From CAYSPG01 sp964432885 (GTDB lineage: Bacteria; Bacteroidota; Bacteroidia; AKYH767-A; OLB10), in the NCBI GenBank assembly GCA_964432885.1, contig CAYSPG010000019.1, positions 4,939-68,938 of the forward strand: 64,000 nt of DNA, read 5' to 3'. Numbering within the stretch: the stretch's first letter is position 1; each line of letters begins with the position of its first letter. The notes beneath the pieces were generated by a model. That model was not told where the DNA came from, did not search any database, and was given only the letters and a program-made list of their open reading frames with translations. A program made the translations under genes and the position numbers. Below are positions 1 through 7,016 of the stretch, piece after piece.

Positions 1-35
1 ATGAAAATTAAACATTCTGAAGGAGATTTTAAATT

Positions 36-63
36 CTCCCCTTCGGGGAGGTTTAGGTGGGGC
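36..63. repeat. Small hairpin repeat at 5' end of plsC
   Basis: A perfect inverted repeat with the arms CTCCCC and GGGGAG (36-50) is followed by a G-rich tail (gtttaggtggggc). The same layout, hairpin then G-rich tail, recurs at 3428-3464. It lies inside the open reading frame that begins at base 1, but the residues it would encode do not look like the acyltransferase family. It is more likely an intergenic repeat than coding sequence. Confidence 0.55.
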
Positions 64-84
64 TTTCTTTTCTACTTTCGCCAC

Positions 85-837
85 ATGCGCAGTATTAGAA
101 TTGTATTAGGAAACCTGTGGCGGTGGTGGTTCTTTTTGGGAGGCGCACTTACCTTTTTAATTCTGTTTCCGTTTTTTGTTATTACGCTTACAGGAAGTGC
201 CAGGTATAACACCTGTTTTAAGTTGATGAAGCTGCATGCAAGGCTTATTGTACTGTTTGCAGGCATCCGCACAAAAGTGATAAGCCGGTTTACACCTGAT
301 AAAAATGGCACGTATGTGTATTGCCCAAATCATACTTCATACCTTGATATTGTATTAACCTATATTGGCATAAGCGAGTATTTTCATTTTATGGGAAAGG
401 TAGAACTGGAAAGCGTTCCGCTGTTTAATATTTTTTTTAAGAAAATGAATATAGGCGTTAACCGCGAAAGCATTAAAGGTTCGCACAAAGCGTATATGCG
501 TGCCATTGCCGATTTAGAGAAGAACATCAGCATATCCATTTTCCCTGAGGCAACAATTCATGCCTGCTCACCGCAACTTGGCCCCATGAAAAACGGTGCT
601 TTTAAACTGGCCATTGAAAAACAAGTTCCCATTGTTCCGGTTGCATATATTGACAATTGGAAAATTTTACCCGATGTACCTAACCGAATTTATGGCGGAC
701 GACCCGGCACGGCACGCATTGTAGTGTTGCCGCCAATTGAAACAAAAGGAATGACGGAAGAAAACCTTAGTGAATTAAAAATTCTCTATAAAGTTGCGAT
801 GGAAAAGGTGATGGAGGAGTTTGAGTATGGGAGGTGA
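85..837 (+). CDS. plsC: 1-acyl-sn-glycerol-3-phosphate acyltransferase (PlsC family)
   Basis: This enzyme transfers an acyl chain to lysophosphatidate at the inner membrane, making phosphatidate for phospholipids. The sequence shows an N-terminal hydrophobic segment, then the HX4D acyltransferase motif in NHTSYLDIV (His about 83, Asp about 88 from the chosen start) and the second substrate motif FPEATIHA. The frame is open back to base 1, but its first 28 codons cross a small hairpin repeat (36-63) and read like translated repeat, so I prefer the ATG at 85, which begins MRSIRIVLGNLWRWW. Length from there (250 residues) is normal for the family. Family assignment is firm; the start is inferred. 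Confidence 0.85.
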   Translation: MRSIRIVLGNLWRWWFFLGGALTFLILFPFFVITLTGSARYNTCFKLMKLHARLIVLFAGIRTKVISRFTPDKNGTYVYCPNHTSYLDIVLTYIGISEYFHFMGKVELESVPLFNIFFKKMNIGVNRESIKGSHKAYMRAIADLEKNISISIFPEATIHACSPQLGPMKNGAFKLAIEKQVPIVPVAYIDNWKILPDVPNRIYGGRPGTARIVVLPPIETKGMTEENLSELKILYKVAMEKVMEEFEYGR

Positions 838-1324
838 TTAATAAACCTCATCATGGGAGCCTATGTCGGTAAAAACAACTTAGGTATTTGTTTCGAAATA
901 AAAAATAATTCTACAATTGTATTCCACTGAAAAACTCCAGTGATTTTTAAGTTCTCCTGAAAGTTTGTGTGTTTTTAAAGATGGATTAAAAGGATCATTT
1001 ACAAATGCGGATATCTTGCTCCAAAATTTTTCTTCTAAATTTTTATTTTTTGCAATCATTGTTGTCCGACTAAAACAAAAAAGATTCCTCATTTCATTCG
1101 GAATGACAATTAATACAGAGAGGACTGTGAGGAGGAGGGGCTTACTTTTGCGCGGAGCGCAAAAGTAAGCCCCTCCTCCTCACAGAAAACAATCTTTCTA
1201 TGTCATTCCGAATGAAATGAGGAATCTCACCATTAGAAAATTTGAATTTAACCGGACAATACTGTTTTGCAATATGTTTTTTAAAAGAACGCTTAAATGA
1301 TGAACTAAAACTAATCTGAATCAT
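838..1324 (-). pseudogene. RelE-family mRNA interferase toxin, broken by an insertion and a stop codon
   Basis: The N-terminus (MIQISFSSSFKRSFKKHIAK) is read from 1324 to 1265. The rest is read from 1056 downward: NKNLEEKFWSKISAF, the family's LKTHKLSGEL and WSFSVEYNCRIIFYF, then an in-frame TAA at 880-882, then VVFTDIGSHDEVY and a second TAA at 838-840. Removing the 208-bp element at 1057-1264 plus one copy of its 9-bp flanking repeat joins the halves exactly in frame. The restored protein is about 88 residues plus one internal stop, the usual toxin length. The start overlaps the antitoxin stop as ATGA. The gene is dead twice over: insertion and nonsense codon. Confidence 0.85.
1057..1264. 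mobile_element. 208-bp miniature inverted-repeat element (MITE) with 9-bp target duplication
   Basis: The 9-mer TTTTGCAAT occurs immediately on both sides (1048-1056 and 1265-1273), the mark of a target-site duplication. The element ends are imperfect inverted repeats: left CATTGTTGTCCGACTAAA, right (reverse strand) CAGTATTGTCCGGTTAAA. Inside are a long perfect inverted pair, GATTCCTCATTTCATTCGG at 1083-1101 and its complement near 1207-1226, and a central palindrome (about 1124-1184) centred on GCGCGGAGCGC. There is no transposase gene, so it must have been moved in trans. The parent family is unknown; a 9-bp duplication would fit IS4-like elements among others. Confidence 0.85.
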
Positions 1325-1541
1325 TTAAGCATTTTCTTTAGCTGGTTTATATCGGAAGAAAAAACATGCTTTTCATTTTTTGCCTTTTTATAATTTTTCA
1401 AAATATCAGATCGCTTTTTTTTATTTGATTAAGACTGTTTGTAGCACTATCTAATTTTTGTTTCACTATATTCCAATCTTCAATAGAAATAAAAACGCCT
1501 TTTCTTTTTCCGTTTATATCGGTTATGTATTGCAGTGTCAT
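1321..1541 (-). pseudogene. Antitoxin partner of the RelE toxin, frameshifted
   Basis: From the ATG at 1541 the frame reads MTLQYITDINGKRKGVFIS then IEDWNIVKQKLDS, the pattern of small antitoxins paired with RelE toxins in Bacteroidota. It then hits a stop (TGA) just past a run of eight T on the plus strand (1415-1422). In the neighbouring frame the protein continues as KKKRSDILKNYKKAKNEKHVF and SSDINQLKKMLK, ending at 1321 in the ATGA overlap with the toxin. The total of 221 bp is one short of a whole number of codons, so a single-base change in the homopolymer explains it. A sequencing error in the run is the main alternative. Confidence 0.7.
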
Positions 1542-1634
1542 GAAATATTATTTTGTTTAGTCAAAAGTATAAAAATAAAGAAAGACAGGGGTTTTATTTT
1601 TTAATTACTTTTACTCTGCCTCAAATAAGATACC

Positions 1635-2155
1635 ATGCTAAACAAACTTCACCATTACCAAACATCAAAAAAAATAATTATTGCTGTTTTGTTTTTCTTC
1701 TGCTGCGGGAAAATTGTGGGGCAGAGTAATTGGGTGTATGTAATTACTAATTATGGCATTGATACATTGAGATGTGATAATGCAATAGCGTTTGATAAAT
1801 TCAATCGCCCTTGGATTTATGGAGTTGATATTGGACCAACATCAAATTACTCACTTTATAACTATAATGGATTCAACTGGCAAAAGCATTTACTCAAATA
1901 AAACAATCGGCAAACGATATTATTATTTCTCCTAACCCAACATCCTCTTCATTCCAAATTTCAAATTTTATTTTCAGCCCCAACGATGAAATTATTTTAA
2001 TGGATGCCCTCGGTAAAACAGTTGTATCAAAAGCAATTAGTTCGCAAACTTCGAATATCAAACTTCAAACATCAAATATTTCAAACGGAGTTTACCTACT
2101 TCAACTTAAAACAAAAAAAGGTTTGATAAGCAAAAAGGTTGTGGTGCAGCATTAA
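1635..2155 (+). pseudogene. Remnant of a T9SS-sorted surface protein (propeller fragment + sorting domain)
   Basis: The first part (1635-1901) has a signal peptide (IIIAVLFFFCCGKIVGQ) and about 50 residues like the start of a two-component-regulator-type propeller (NGIDT/FDKFNRPWIYG style text), then stops. In another frame, from about 1900 to 2155, the DNA encodes a type A T9SS C-terminal sorting domain: SANDIIISPNPTSSS, ILMDALGKTVV, SNISNGVYLLQLK, ending KKVVVQH. The two parts fit a gene that lost most of its middle and the reading frame. It is probably not expressed as a useful product. The exact deletion point cannot be seen without a complete homologue. Confidence 0.7.
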
Positions 2156-2159
2156 TACC

Positions 2160-2576
2160 TTAACAAAACTCCTCGTAAGCACCCTTTAAATGCTCGGCAA
2201 TCATTTCGGCACTGCGGCCTTCAATGTGATGGCGCTCGATAAAGTGTACCAACTGCCCGTCTTTAAACAATGCAATGCACGGAGAAGATGGAGGATATGG
2301 CAAGGTATATTTACGGGCTTGCGCGGTGGCTTCTAAATCCTGCCCTGCAAAAACGGTTACTAAATTTTCTGGTTTTTTTTCTGCTGTCAACGAAAGTTTA
2401 ACACCAGGCCTTGCTGTGCCGGCCGCGCATCCGCACACTGAGTTCATCACCAAAAGCATGGTGCCTTTGCTATCGGGAATGGTGTTATCAACTTCTTCAA
2501 CGGTTTTTAATTCTTTAAAACCTGCGTTTACTAAATCGGTGCGCATGGGGGCGCATAATTGTTCGGGATATGGCAT
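2160..2576 (-). CDS. BrxA/BrxB family bacilliredoxin
   Basis: A 138-residue thioredoxin-fold protein with the CGC active site (SVCGCAAG, Cys48 and Cys50), as in the YphP/YqiW bacilliredoxins, which remove bacillithiol from mixed disulphides on proteins after oxidative stress. The N-terminus MPYPEQLCAPMRTDL and the segment LPYPPSSPCIALFKDG are typical of the family, and the length matches. It is a single gene, convergent with the remnant at 1635-2155 with only 4 bp between. Whether this organism makes bacillithiol cannot be judged from the window. Confidence 0.9.
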   Translation of the reverse strand: MPYPEQLCAPMRTDLVNAGFKELKTVEEVDNTIPDSKGTMLLVMNSVCGCAAGTARPGVKLSLTAEKKPENLVTVFAGQDLEATAQARKYTLPYPPSSPCIALFKDGQLVHFIERHHIEGRSAEMIAEHLKGAYEEFC

Positions 2577-3038
2577 TTTATTTAAAATTTTGTGCGAAAA
2601 TAATTATCTGTTTTGAATGATTAGTGGCAAATGACCTGGTATTTTATCACCCCAAGAACATTATTTTAACCAAAAGGTTTTTTTTCTTACATCTTAATTT
2701 AAGTTTGTAATAAAGTATTTGGGTTAATGATTTACTGCATTACCTTAATGCCTTAAAGGGTTAAAATAAACCCTTTAAGGCATTATTCAACATCGTATAT
2801 AAGACTGTAAACATTTTACAGTCCTTATTGCAGAGATTATTTATGACAATTGGAACTTAGGATAACTATTTAATTGTTGCTTTTAAATAAAACGCGGGTG
2901 ATATACCCCATCCAAACACCTCTTTTTATAAAAAACCTTACACCTGTAAGAAACCCTTGGTGCATTATTTAAAAATTAAAGTTTTTAGAACGTAAATTGT
3001 AATTGTGCATTCAAAATAAATTTAAAAACAAAAAACGT
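2577..3038. other. Intergenic stretch between divergent genes, with two perfect hairpins
   Basis: I see no gene here. Two perfect palindromes stand out. The first, at 2747-2784, has 16-bp arms (AATGCCTTAAAGGGTT and its complement) around a 6-base loop. The second, at 2803-2823, has 9-bp arms (GACTGTAAA) around CAT. Both lie in a region from which genes diverge, so they are not simple terminators of either flanking gene; operator sites or repeat elements are possible. Confidence 0.6.
2747..2784. repeat. Perfect 16-bp inverted repeat
   Basis: Arms AATGCCTTAAAGGGTT and AACCCTTTAAGGCATT flank a 6-base AAAATA loop. It sits about 170 bp upstream of the bacilliredoxin start and about 255 bp upstream of the PAS gene. 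No T-run follows on either strand, so a terminator role is not supported. It may be a repressor-binding palindrome or a mobile-repeat remnant. Confidence 0.5.
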
Positions 3039-3392
3039 ATGAACAACAAACACACCACCCGTCACGAAAACAACATGTTTCCTGTTATTAAAATAGGATA
3101 CGATAACCGCATCCAGTACCATAATATAGCAGCCATGCCGCTGCTTGGCAGCTGGAACTGCCGTATGAACGAGCGCATTTCCATTGCTCTTCAAAAGCAA
3201 CATCCCGAATTGTTTGACCTTACCCGCTCGCAATCGCGCGATGTGGCCGTAAGGTACCTTGAATACACATTTCGGTTTTCGGTAATCCCCTATCCCGAAG
3301 CCGGATTTATAGGAATTTACGGCTACCAGATAGAAAAAGCCGAACAATTTGCCTCCAACTCTCGTATGAGTGTTGAACAGGCAATTAACTAA
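3039..3392 (+). CDS. PAS-domain-like sensory protein (N-terminal part of a split kinase)
   Basis: A protein of 117 residues from the ATG at 3039 (an in-frame ATG at 3003 is also open but less likely). The text MFPVIKIGYDNRIQYHNIAA followed by MPLLGSW and, later, SVIPYPEAGFIGIYGYQIEK resembles the PAS domains that precede the kinase core in Bacteroidota sensor kinases. No histidine phospho-acceptor motif is present. The stop overlaps the start of the next gene (TAATG), which encodes only a kinase ATPase domain. Together they look like one hybrid kinase gene cut in two, with the dimerisation helix lost. The PAS call rests on pattern only. Confidence 0.65.
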   Translation: MNNKHTTRHENNMFPVIKIGYDNRIQYHNIAAMPLLGSWNCRMNERISIALQKQHPELFDLTRSQSRDVAVRYLEYTFRFSVIPYPEAGFIGIYGYQIEKAEQFASNSRMSVEQAIN

Positions 3393-3979
3393 TGACAGAA
3401 AAAACACAAAAAAATTATGCACTGTCTCACTCCCCTCTTCTGAGGAGAGGATCTGGGGGAGAGGAAACCAGCGCATGTTTGCCGGTTGATTTTGCCGAAC
3501 TTGTTTCGCAGTCAATCGAAAACATGCGCTACTTTATTGGTGCCGATAACGTAACCATTGAAAGCTCGGTTACCGACACAAAAAATTTTGTGGGAAGCAA
3601 TCGCTTACTGTCCATAATTTTAAACAGCTTAATAACCAACGGCATCAAACACCGCAAAACAAATATTGATAATGCCTATGTAAAAGTTACCGTTCATGCC
3701 GATAACCAAAAAGCAATAATACATGTGGCCGACAATGGCATTGGAATAAAAGCAGGTGACGAAAACAAAATTTTTGACTTATTTTATCGTACCAATAAAA
3801 ACGACTATGGCACCGGATTGGGATTATATCTTGTAAAGGAAATTATAGCAAAACTTAAAGGAAAAATAATGGTTGAGTCGGCCCAAAATGCCGGCACCGA
3901 AATAACCGTAGAAATACCGAACCATAATGCAACAAGCAACGTATTAAGTAACGATAACATTAAAAAATACTTTGAATAA
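3392..3979 (+). CDS. Histidine-kinase ATPase domain protein lacking a phospho-acceptor domain
   Basis: The protein (195 residues) has the ATP-binding boxes of sensor kinases: N box in ILNSLITNGIKHRK, G1 in DNGIGIK, F box IFDLFYRT, and G2 in GTGLGLYLVKEI. It has no H-box (H-E/D-x-R/N-x-P). Residues 11-29 (ALSHSPLLRRGSGGEET) are the translation of a small hairpin repeat at 3428-3464, located where the DHp helix would be expected after the PAS domain. It overlaps the PAS gene by one base and the receiver gene by one base, so all three are co-transcribed. Either it is a broken kinase or it borrows a phospho-acceptor from another protein. Confidence 0.75.
   Translation: MTEKTQKNYALSHSPLLRRGSGGEETSACLPVDFAELVSQSIENMRYFIGADNVTIESSVTDTKNFVGSNRLLSIILNSLITNGIKHRKTNIDNAYVKVTVHADNQKAIIHVADNGIGIKAGDENKIFDLFYRTNKNDYGTGLGLYLVKEIIAKLKGKIMVESAQNAGTEITVEIPNHNATSNVLSNDNIKKYFE
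3428..3464. repeat. Small hairpin repeat inside the kinase gene
   Basis: The sequence cactcccctcttctgagg followed by agaggatctgggggagagg has imperfect hairpin arms (CCTCTTC / GAGGAGAGG) and a G-rich tail, like the repeat at 36-63. It lies inside the reading frame of the ATPase-domain gene, near its 5' end, and is in frame, adding about 12 residues unrelated to the kinase family. Confidence 0.5.
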
Positions 3980-4374
3980 TGGATGGCACAAAAAAATATA
4001 ACTTTGTTTTAGTGGTTGATGACAGCGAAATGGAAAACAGCATGAGCATAGCTGTAATCAATCAACATGGATTTTGCAACCAGGTAAAGGCGCAGTGCAA
4101 CCCCGCACAGGCACTTGAGTTTTTAAAAACCACCGAACCCGAAAATCTTCCCGACATAATTTTTCTGGACATAAACATGCCCGATATGGATGGCTTTGCA
4201 TTTTTAGATGAGTTTGGAAAACTTCCCGAAGCCGTGCATAAAAAAAGTAAAATTGTAATGCTAAGCAGCAGCGATAGCTTTAAAGATCTTAACCGTGCAA
4301 ACAAAAACAAATTTGTGCGCAGGTTTTTAAACAAACCGCTAACACAAAACATGCTGCAGGCAATAAACTTTTAA
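3979..4374 (+). CDS. Single-domain response regulator (receiver)
   Basis: A stand-alone CheY-like receiver of 131 residues with no output domain. The acidic pair is Asp14-Asp15 (LVVDDSE), the phospho-acceptor is Asp64 in FLDINMPDMDGF, the conserved Ser/Thr is in VMLSSSD, and the Lys is in LNKPL, so all catalytic positions are intact. Its start overlaps the stop of the ATPase-domain gene by one base, so it is the natural partner of the split kinase upstream. It is likely to act by protein-protein contact or in a phosphorelay. If the kinase is dead, its phosphate must come from elsewhere. Confidence 0.88.
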   Translation: MDGTKKYNFVLVVDDSEMENSMSIAVINQHGFCNQVKAQCNPAQALEFLKTTEPENLPDIIFLDINMPDMDGFAFLDEFGKLPEAVHKKSKIVMLSSSDSFKDLNRANKNKFVRRFLNKPLTQNMLQAINF

Positions 4375-4824
4375 TTAGTCCCTTTTTTTTTGAAAAAAAC
4401 TGCGCAGCAAATCAGCGCACTCAGTTTCTAAAATTCCACCGGTAATTTTTGTAGAAGGGTGCAACACTTTTCCTTCCAGGTTGCTGTATCCCCTTTTATA
4501 GTCATGTGCTCCAAAAACAATATTGGGTATCTGAGTCCACATGCTTGCCCCTGCACACATAATGCAAGGCTCAAGGGTTACGTACAGCGTGCAGTCAAGC
4601 AAATACTTTGAATTTAAAAACGATGCTGCCGATGTAAAACAAATCATTTCGGCATGAGCCGTTACATCATTTAATTTTTGCGTCATATTATGCCCGCGTG
4701 CAATAACCCTGTCATTGCAAACAATAACCGCCCCAACCGGTATTTCACCATCCTTAAAAGCAGCCTTTGCTTCCTTTATCGCTTCGCGCATAAAATATTC
4801 AGGCGTAAAAACTTCCATTGACAT
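4375..4824 (-). CDS. tadA: tRNA-specific adenosine deaminase
   Basis: TadA converts adenosine 34 to inosine in the anticodon of tRNA-Arg(ACG). The 149-residue protein has the zinc and catalytic motif HAEM (His57, Glu59) and PCIMCAGA (Cys87, Cys90), and GEIPVGAVIV near the N-terminus as in the family. It is convergent with the receiver gene with no gap and divergent from the gene at 4916. A general cytidine or guanine deaminase is the alternative, but the length and spacing fit TadA best. Confidence 0.88.
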   Translation of the reverse strand: MSMEVFTPEYFMREAIKEAKAAFKDGEIPVGAVIVCNDRVIARGHNMTQKLNDVTAHAEMICFTSAASFLNSKYLLDCTLYVTLEPCIMCAGASMWTQIPNIVFGAHDYKRGYSNLEGKVLHPSTKITGGILETECADLLRSFFQKKRD

Positions 4825-4900
4825 AAAAAATCTTTGGGCTAAAATAAAATTTTTAGCTGCGCATACCTACTATGCTTAACAAACTGTAAACCCCATCACC

Positions 4901-4908
4901 TACCTTTG
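4901..4908 (+). promoter_or_regulatory. Bacteroidota-type -7 box candidate (TACCTTTG)
   Basis: TACCTTTG matches the TAnnTTTG -7 element of the Bacteroidota primary sigma factor. It ends 7 bases before the ATG at 4916, so the transcript would have almost no leader. No convincing TTTG-type -33 box is seen at the usual spacing. Confidence 0.35.
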
Positions 4909-4915
4909 CCGCACC

Positions 4916-5341
4916 ATGTCCAAAAAAGTTTTTAAACTCGAACTACAGGCCGATACCGATTTTTTATTGGCCGGTATAATTTGTTCGTACAAAGATTATC
5001 GCCTGTGCTTTGAACTAAATGATGTTTTAAAACTTCAGCTAAAGCGAAAAAAAGATCATACCGTATATCTTGGCAAACCGGGTGCGGTGGCTGTGTTTTC
5101 CCACTATGCGTTTACCAATAAATTTGGTGAAGAATTTTTTGTACTCTCCAATAAAAGCACCACAGGTATTTTAGTGCCCGAAAAAAGCGCCTTTGATTTT
5201 TGGGTGATGATAAAAAAAACGGGCGGCAATTTTAACTTTAACGAATTCATCACCAAAATTAAAAGCATAGAAATAGTTTCGGCAGTAAGCGAAATTTTTC
5301 CCGAACAACTTAAATCAACCGATAATCTTCTGATTGACTGA
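4916..5341 (+). CDS. IPExxxVDY family protein
   Basis: A small protein (141 residues) of a family known mainly from Bacteroidota and found next to pyruvate kinase. The signature region here reads ILVPEKSAFDFWVMIK, close to the family's IPE...VDY pattern, after a beta-rich first half (LCFELNDVLKLQLKRK). It has no signal peptide or membrane segment, so it is probably cytoplasmic. It is followed after 12 bp by pyk, with which it is likely co-transcribed. The function is not established; its position suggests a link to glycolysis, which is inference. Confidence 0.75.
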   Translation: MSKKVFKLELQADTDFLLAGIICSYKDYRLCFELNDVLKLQLKRKKDHTVYLGKPGAVAVFSHYAFTNKFGEEFFVLSNKSTTGILVPEKSAFDFWVMIKKTGGNFNFNEFITKIKSIEIVSAVSEIFPEQLKSTDNLLID

Positions 5342-5353
5342 CATCTTCTTTTT

Positions 5354-6781
5354 ATGAAAAACTTTAACCGCACCAAAATAATTGCCACCGTAGGCCCGGC
5401 CACCATGGATAAAAAAACATTATCACACATGATGGATGCAGGCGCTGATGTACTGCGCATAAATGCATCGCATGGCGATTATGCGTTTATGCAAAACATT
5501 GTTGACAATGTAAATGCCCTTAATGCCGAAAAAAATTTGCATGTAGCCATGCTCCTTGATTTACAAGGCCCCAAAATAAGAATGGGCGAAATAGAAGGCG
5601 GTGAATGTGAATTAAAAGACGGAGAAAAATTTACAATTGCAAAGCAACCTGTAATTGGCAATGCACAAAAGGCAAGTATTCAATACACAAACTTTAGCCA
5701 CGATGTAAAAAAAGGTGATGTTGTATTGATTGATGACGGAAAACTAAAGTTGGAAGTAAAGGAAGTAAAACCGGATGGTGATGTGGTAACACTTGTTATG
5801 CATGGCGGAAAATTACATTCAAAAAAAGGTGTTAACCTGCCTTATACCAAAATTTCAATTCCATCAATTACCGAAAAAGACAAAAACGATATTGCCTTTG
5901 CATTAAAAAACAACCTTGAGTGGATAGGCCTTTCATTTGTTCGTAATGCGGCTGAGATAAAAGATTTAAAAGGAATTATAGCTGCTGAAAAAAAATTTAC
6001 CCGTGTAATTGCAAAAATTGAAAAACCCGAAGCCGTACGCAACATCGACAGCATTATTGCAGCAGCCGATGGCATAATGGTTGCCAGGGGCGATTTGGGT
6101 GTTGAAATTGATTTGGCGCAAGTGCCTATCATTCAAAAAAAGATTGTAAACAAATGTTTGCTTGCATCAAAGCCTGTAATTATAGCCACTCAAATGATGG
6201 AAAGCATGATTACCAACTTTAGACCCACCAGGGCCGAAGCCAATGATGTGGGCAATGCCGTGTATGACGGTGCTGATGCACTGATGCTAAGTGCCGAAAC
6301 ATCCGTAGGAAAATTTCCGGTAGAAACAATTACATCCATGCAAAAAATAATTCGCGCCATTGAGCATGATCAGGATATTTTTTATCGTATGAATAAGCCC
6401 GACAAAAAATCTTCAACCTTTATTTCGGATGCCGTATGTTACCATGCCTGCGAAATGGCATTGCAGGCCGATGCCAGTGCCATTGCAGCTATGACGCACA
6501 GCGGTTACACGGCATTTAAAATTTCGAGTCAGCGACCCAAGGCGGGCATTTTTATTTTTACTGACAATAAGCCCATGCTAAATGTTTTGAGCTTGGTGTG
6601 GGGTGTAAGAGGATTTTATTACAACAAATACGAAAGCACCGACACCACCATTAATGACATAAAAGAAATTTTAAAGGCAAATGATTTTGTTGGATCAGGC
6701 GATTGTATAATACATGTAGCCAGCACACCACTTAACGAACGCTCACGCGCTAATACCATAAAAATAAATTTGGTAGAATAA
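5354..6781 (+). CDS. pyk: Pyruvate kinase
   Basis: It converts phosphoenolpyruvate and ADP to pyruvate and ATP, the last step of glycolysis. At 475 residues it has the family's length and motifs: the N-terminal KIIATVGPAT, LRINASHGD, LLDLQGPKIRMG, the active-site region RVIAKIEKPEAV, GIMVARGDLGVE, and IIATQMMESMI with the downstream PTRAEANDV. The C-terminal domain (MTHSGYTAFKISSQRP) is complete. It follows the IPExxxVDY gene by 12 bp and is the last gene before a miniature element at 6797-7016, whose hairpins may also end its transcript. Confidence 0.97.
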   Translation: MKNFNRTKIIATVGPATMDKKTLSHMMDAGADVLRINASHGDYAFMQNIVDNVNALNAEKNLHVAMLLDLQGPKIRMGEIEGGECELKDGEKFTIAKQPVIGNAQKASIQYTNFSHDVKKGDVVLIDDGKLKLEVKEVKPDGDVVTLVMHGGKLHSKKGVNLPYTKISIPSITEKDKNDIAFALKNNLEWIGLSFVRNAAEIKDLKGIIAAEKKFTRVIAKIEKPEAVRNIDSIIAAADGIMVARGDLGVEIDLAQVPIIQKKIVNKCLLASKPVIIATQMMESMITNFRPTRAEANDVGNAVYDGADALMLSAETSVGKFPVETITSMQKIIRAIEHDQDIFYRMNKPDKKSSTFISDAVCYHACEMALQADASAIAAMTHSGYTAFKISSQRPKAGIFIFTDNKPMLNVLSLVWGVRGFYYNKYESTDTTINDIKEILKANDFVGSGDCIIHVASTPLNERSRANTIKINLVE

Positions 6782-6796
6782 AAAAAACAGAACTTA

Positions 6797-7016
6797 GAGC
6801 CTGTTTAAATTTCACTTACTTATTTTTATATATCACCCCGATGGGGCTTTTGAAAACCTGTTTTATATTTTTTACCAACATTACGCTCCTCTGGAGCTTT
6901 TTGTTGTTATGCACAGCTCCAGAGGAGCGAAATGTTGGTAATAGTAATAACCTATCATTAGCAAAAGCCCCATCGGGGCGATATATAATTTTTTTGATAA
7001 AAATTTAACCAGGCTC
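6797..7016. mobile_element. 220-bp nested inverted-repeat element (MITE), TTA target duplication
   Basis: The ends are inverted: GAGCCTGTTTAAATTT at 6797 and its near-complement ending CAGGCTC at 7016. TTA flanks both sides (6794-6796 and 7017-7019), fitting a 3-bp target duplication. Two further inverted pairs nest inside: CACCCCGATGGGGCTTTTG with CAAAAGCCCCATCGGGGCG, and ACCAACATT.CGCTCCTCTGG with CCAGAGGAGCG.AATGTTGGT. It codes for nothing. GAGCCT ends and a 3-bp duplication recall IS5-group elements; that link is inferred. The right-hand TTA is also the stop codon of the minus-strand gene beside it. Confidence 0.75.

Noticed and set aside
2160..2616. Plus-strand frame (2275-2616) opposite the bacilliredoxin gene
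   Set aside because: It is a shadow of the minus-strand gene, which has clear family motifs.
3039..4374. A new type of defence or retron-like system built on the PAS / ATPase / receiver trio
   Set aside because: All three domains are standard two-component parts; loss of the DHp domain by a repeat is the simpler reading.
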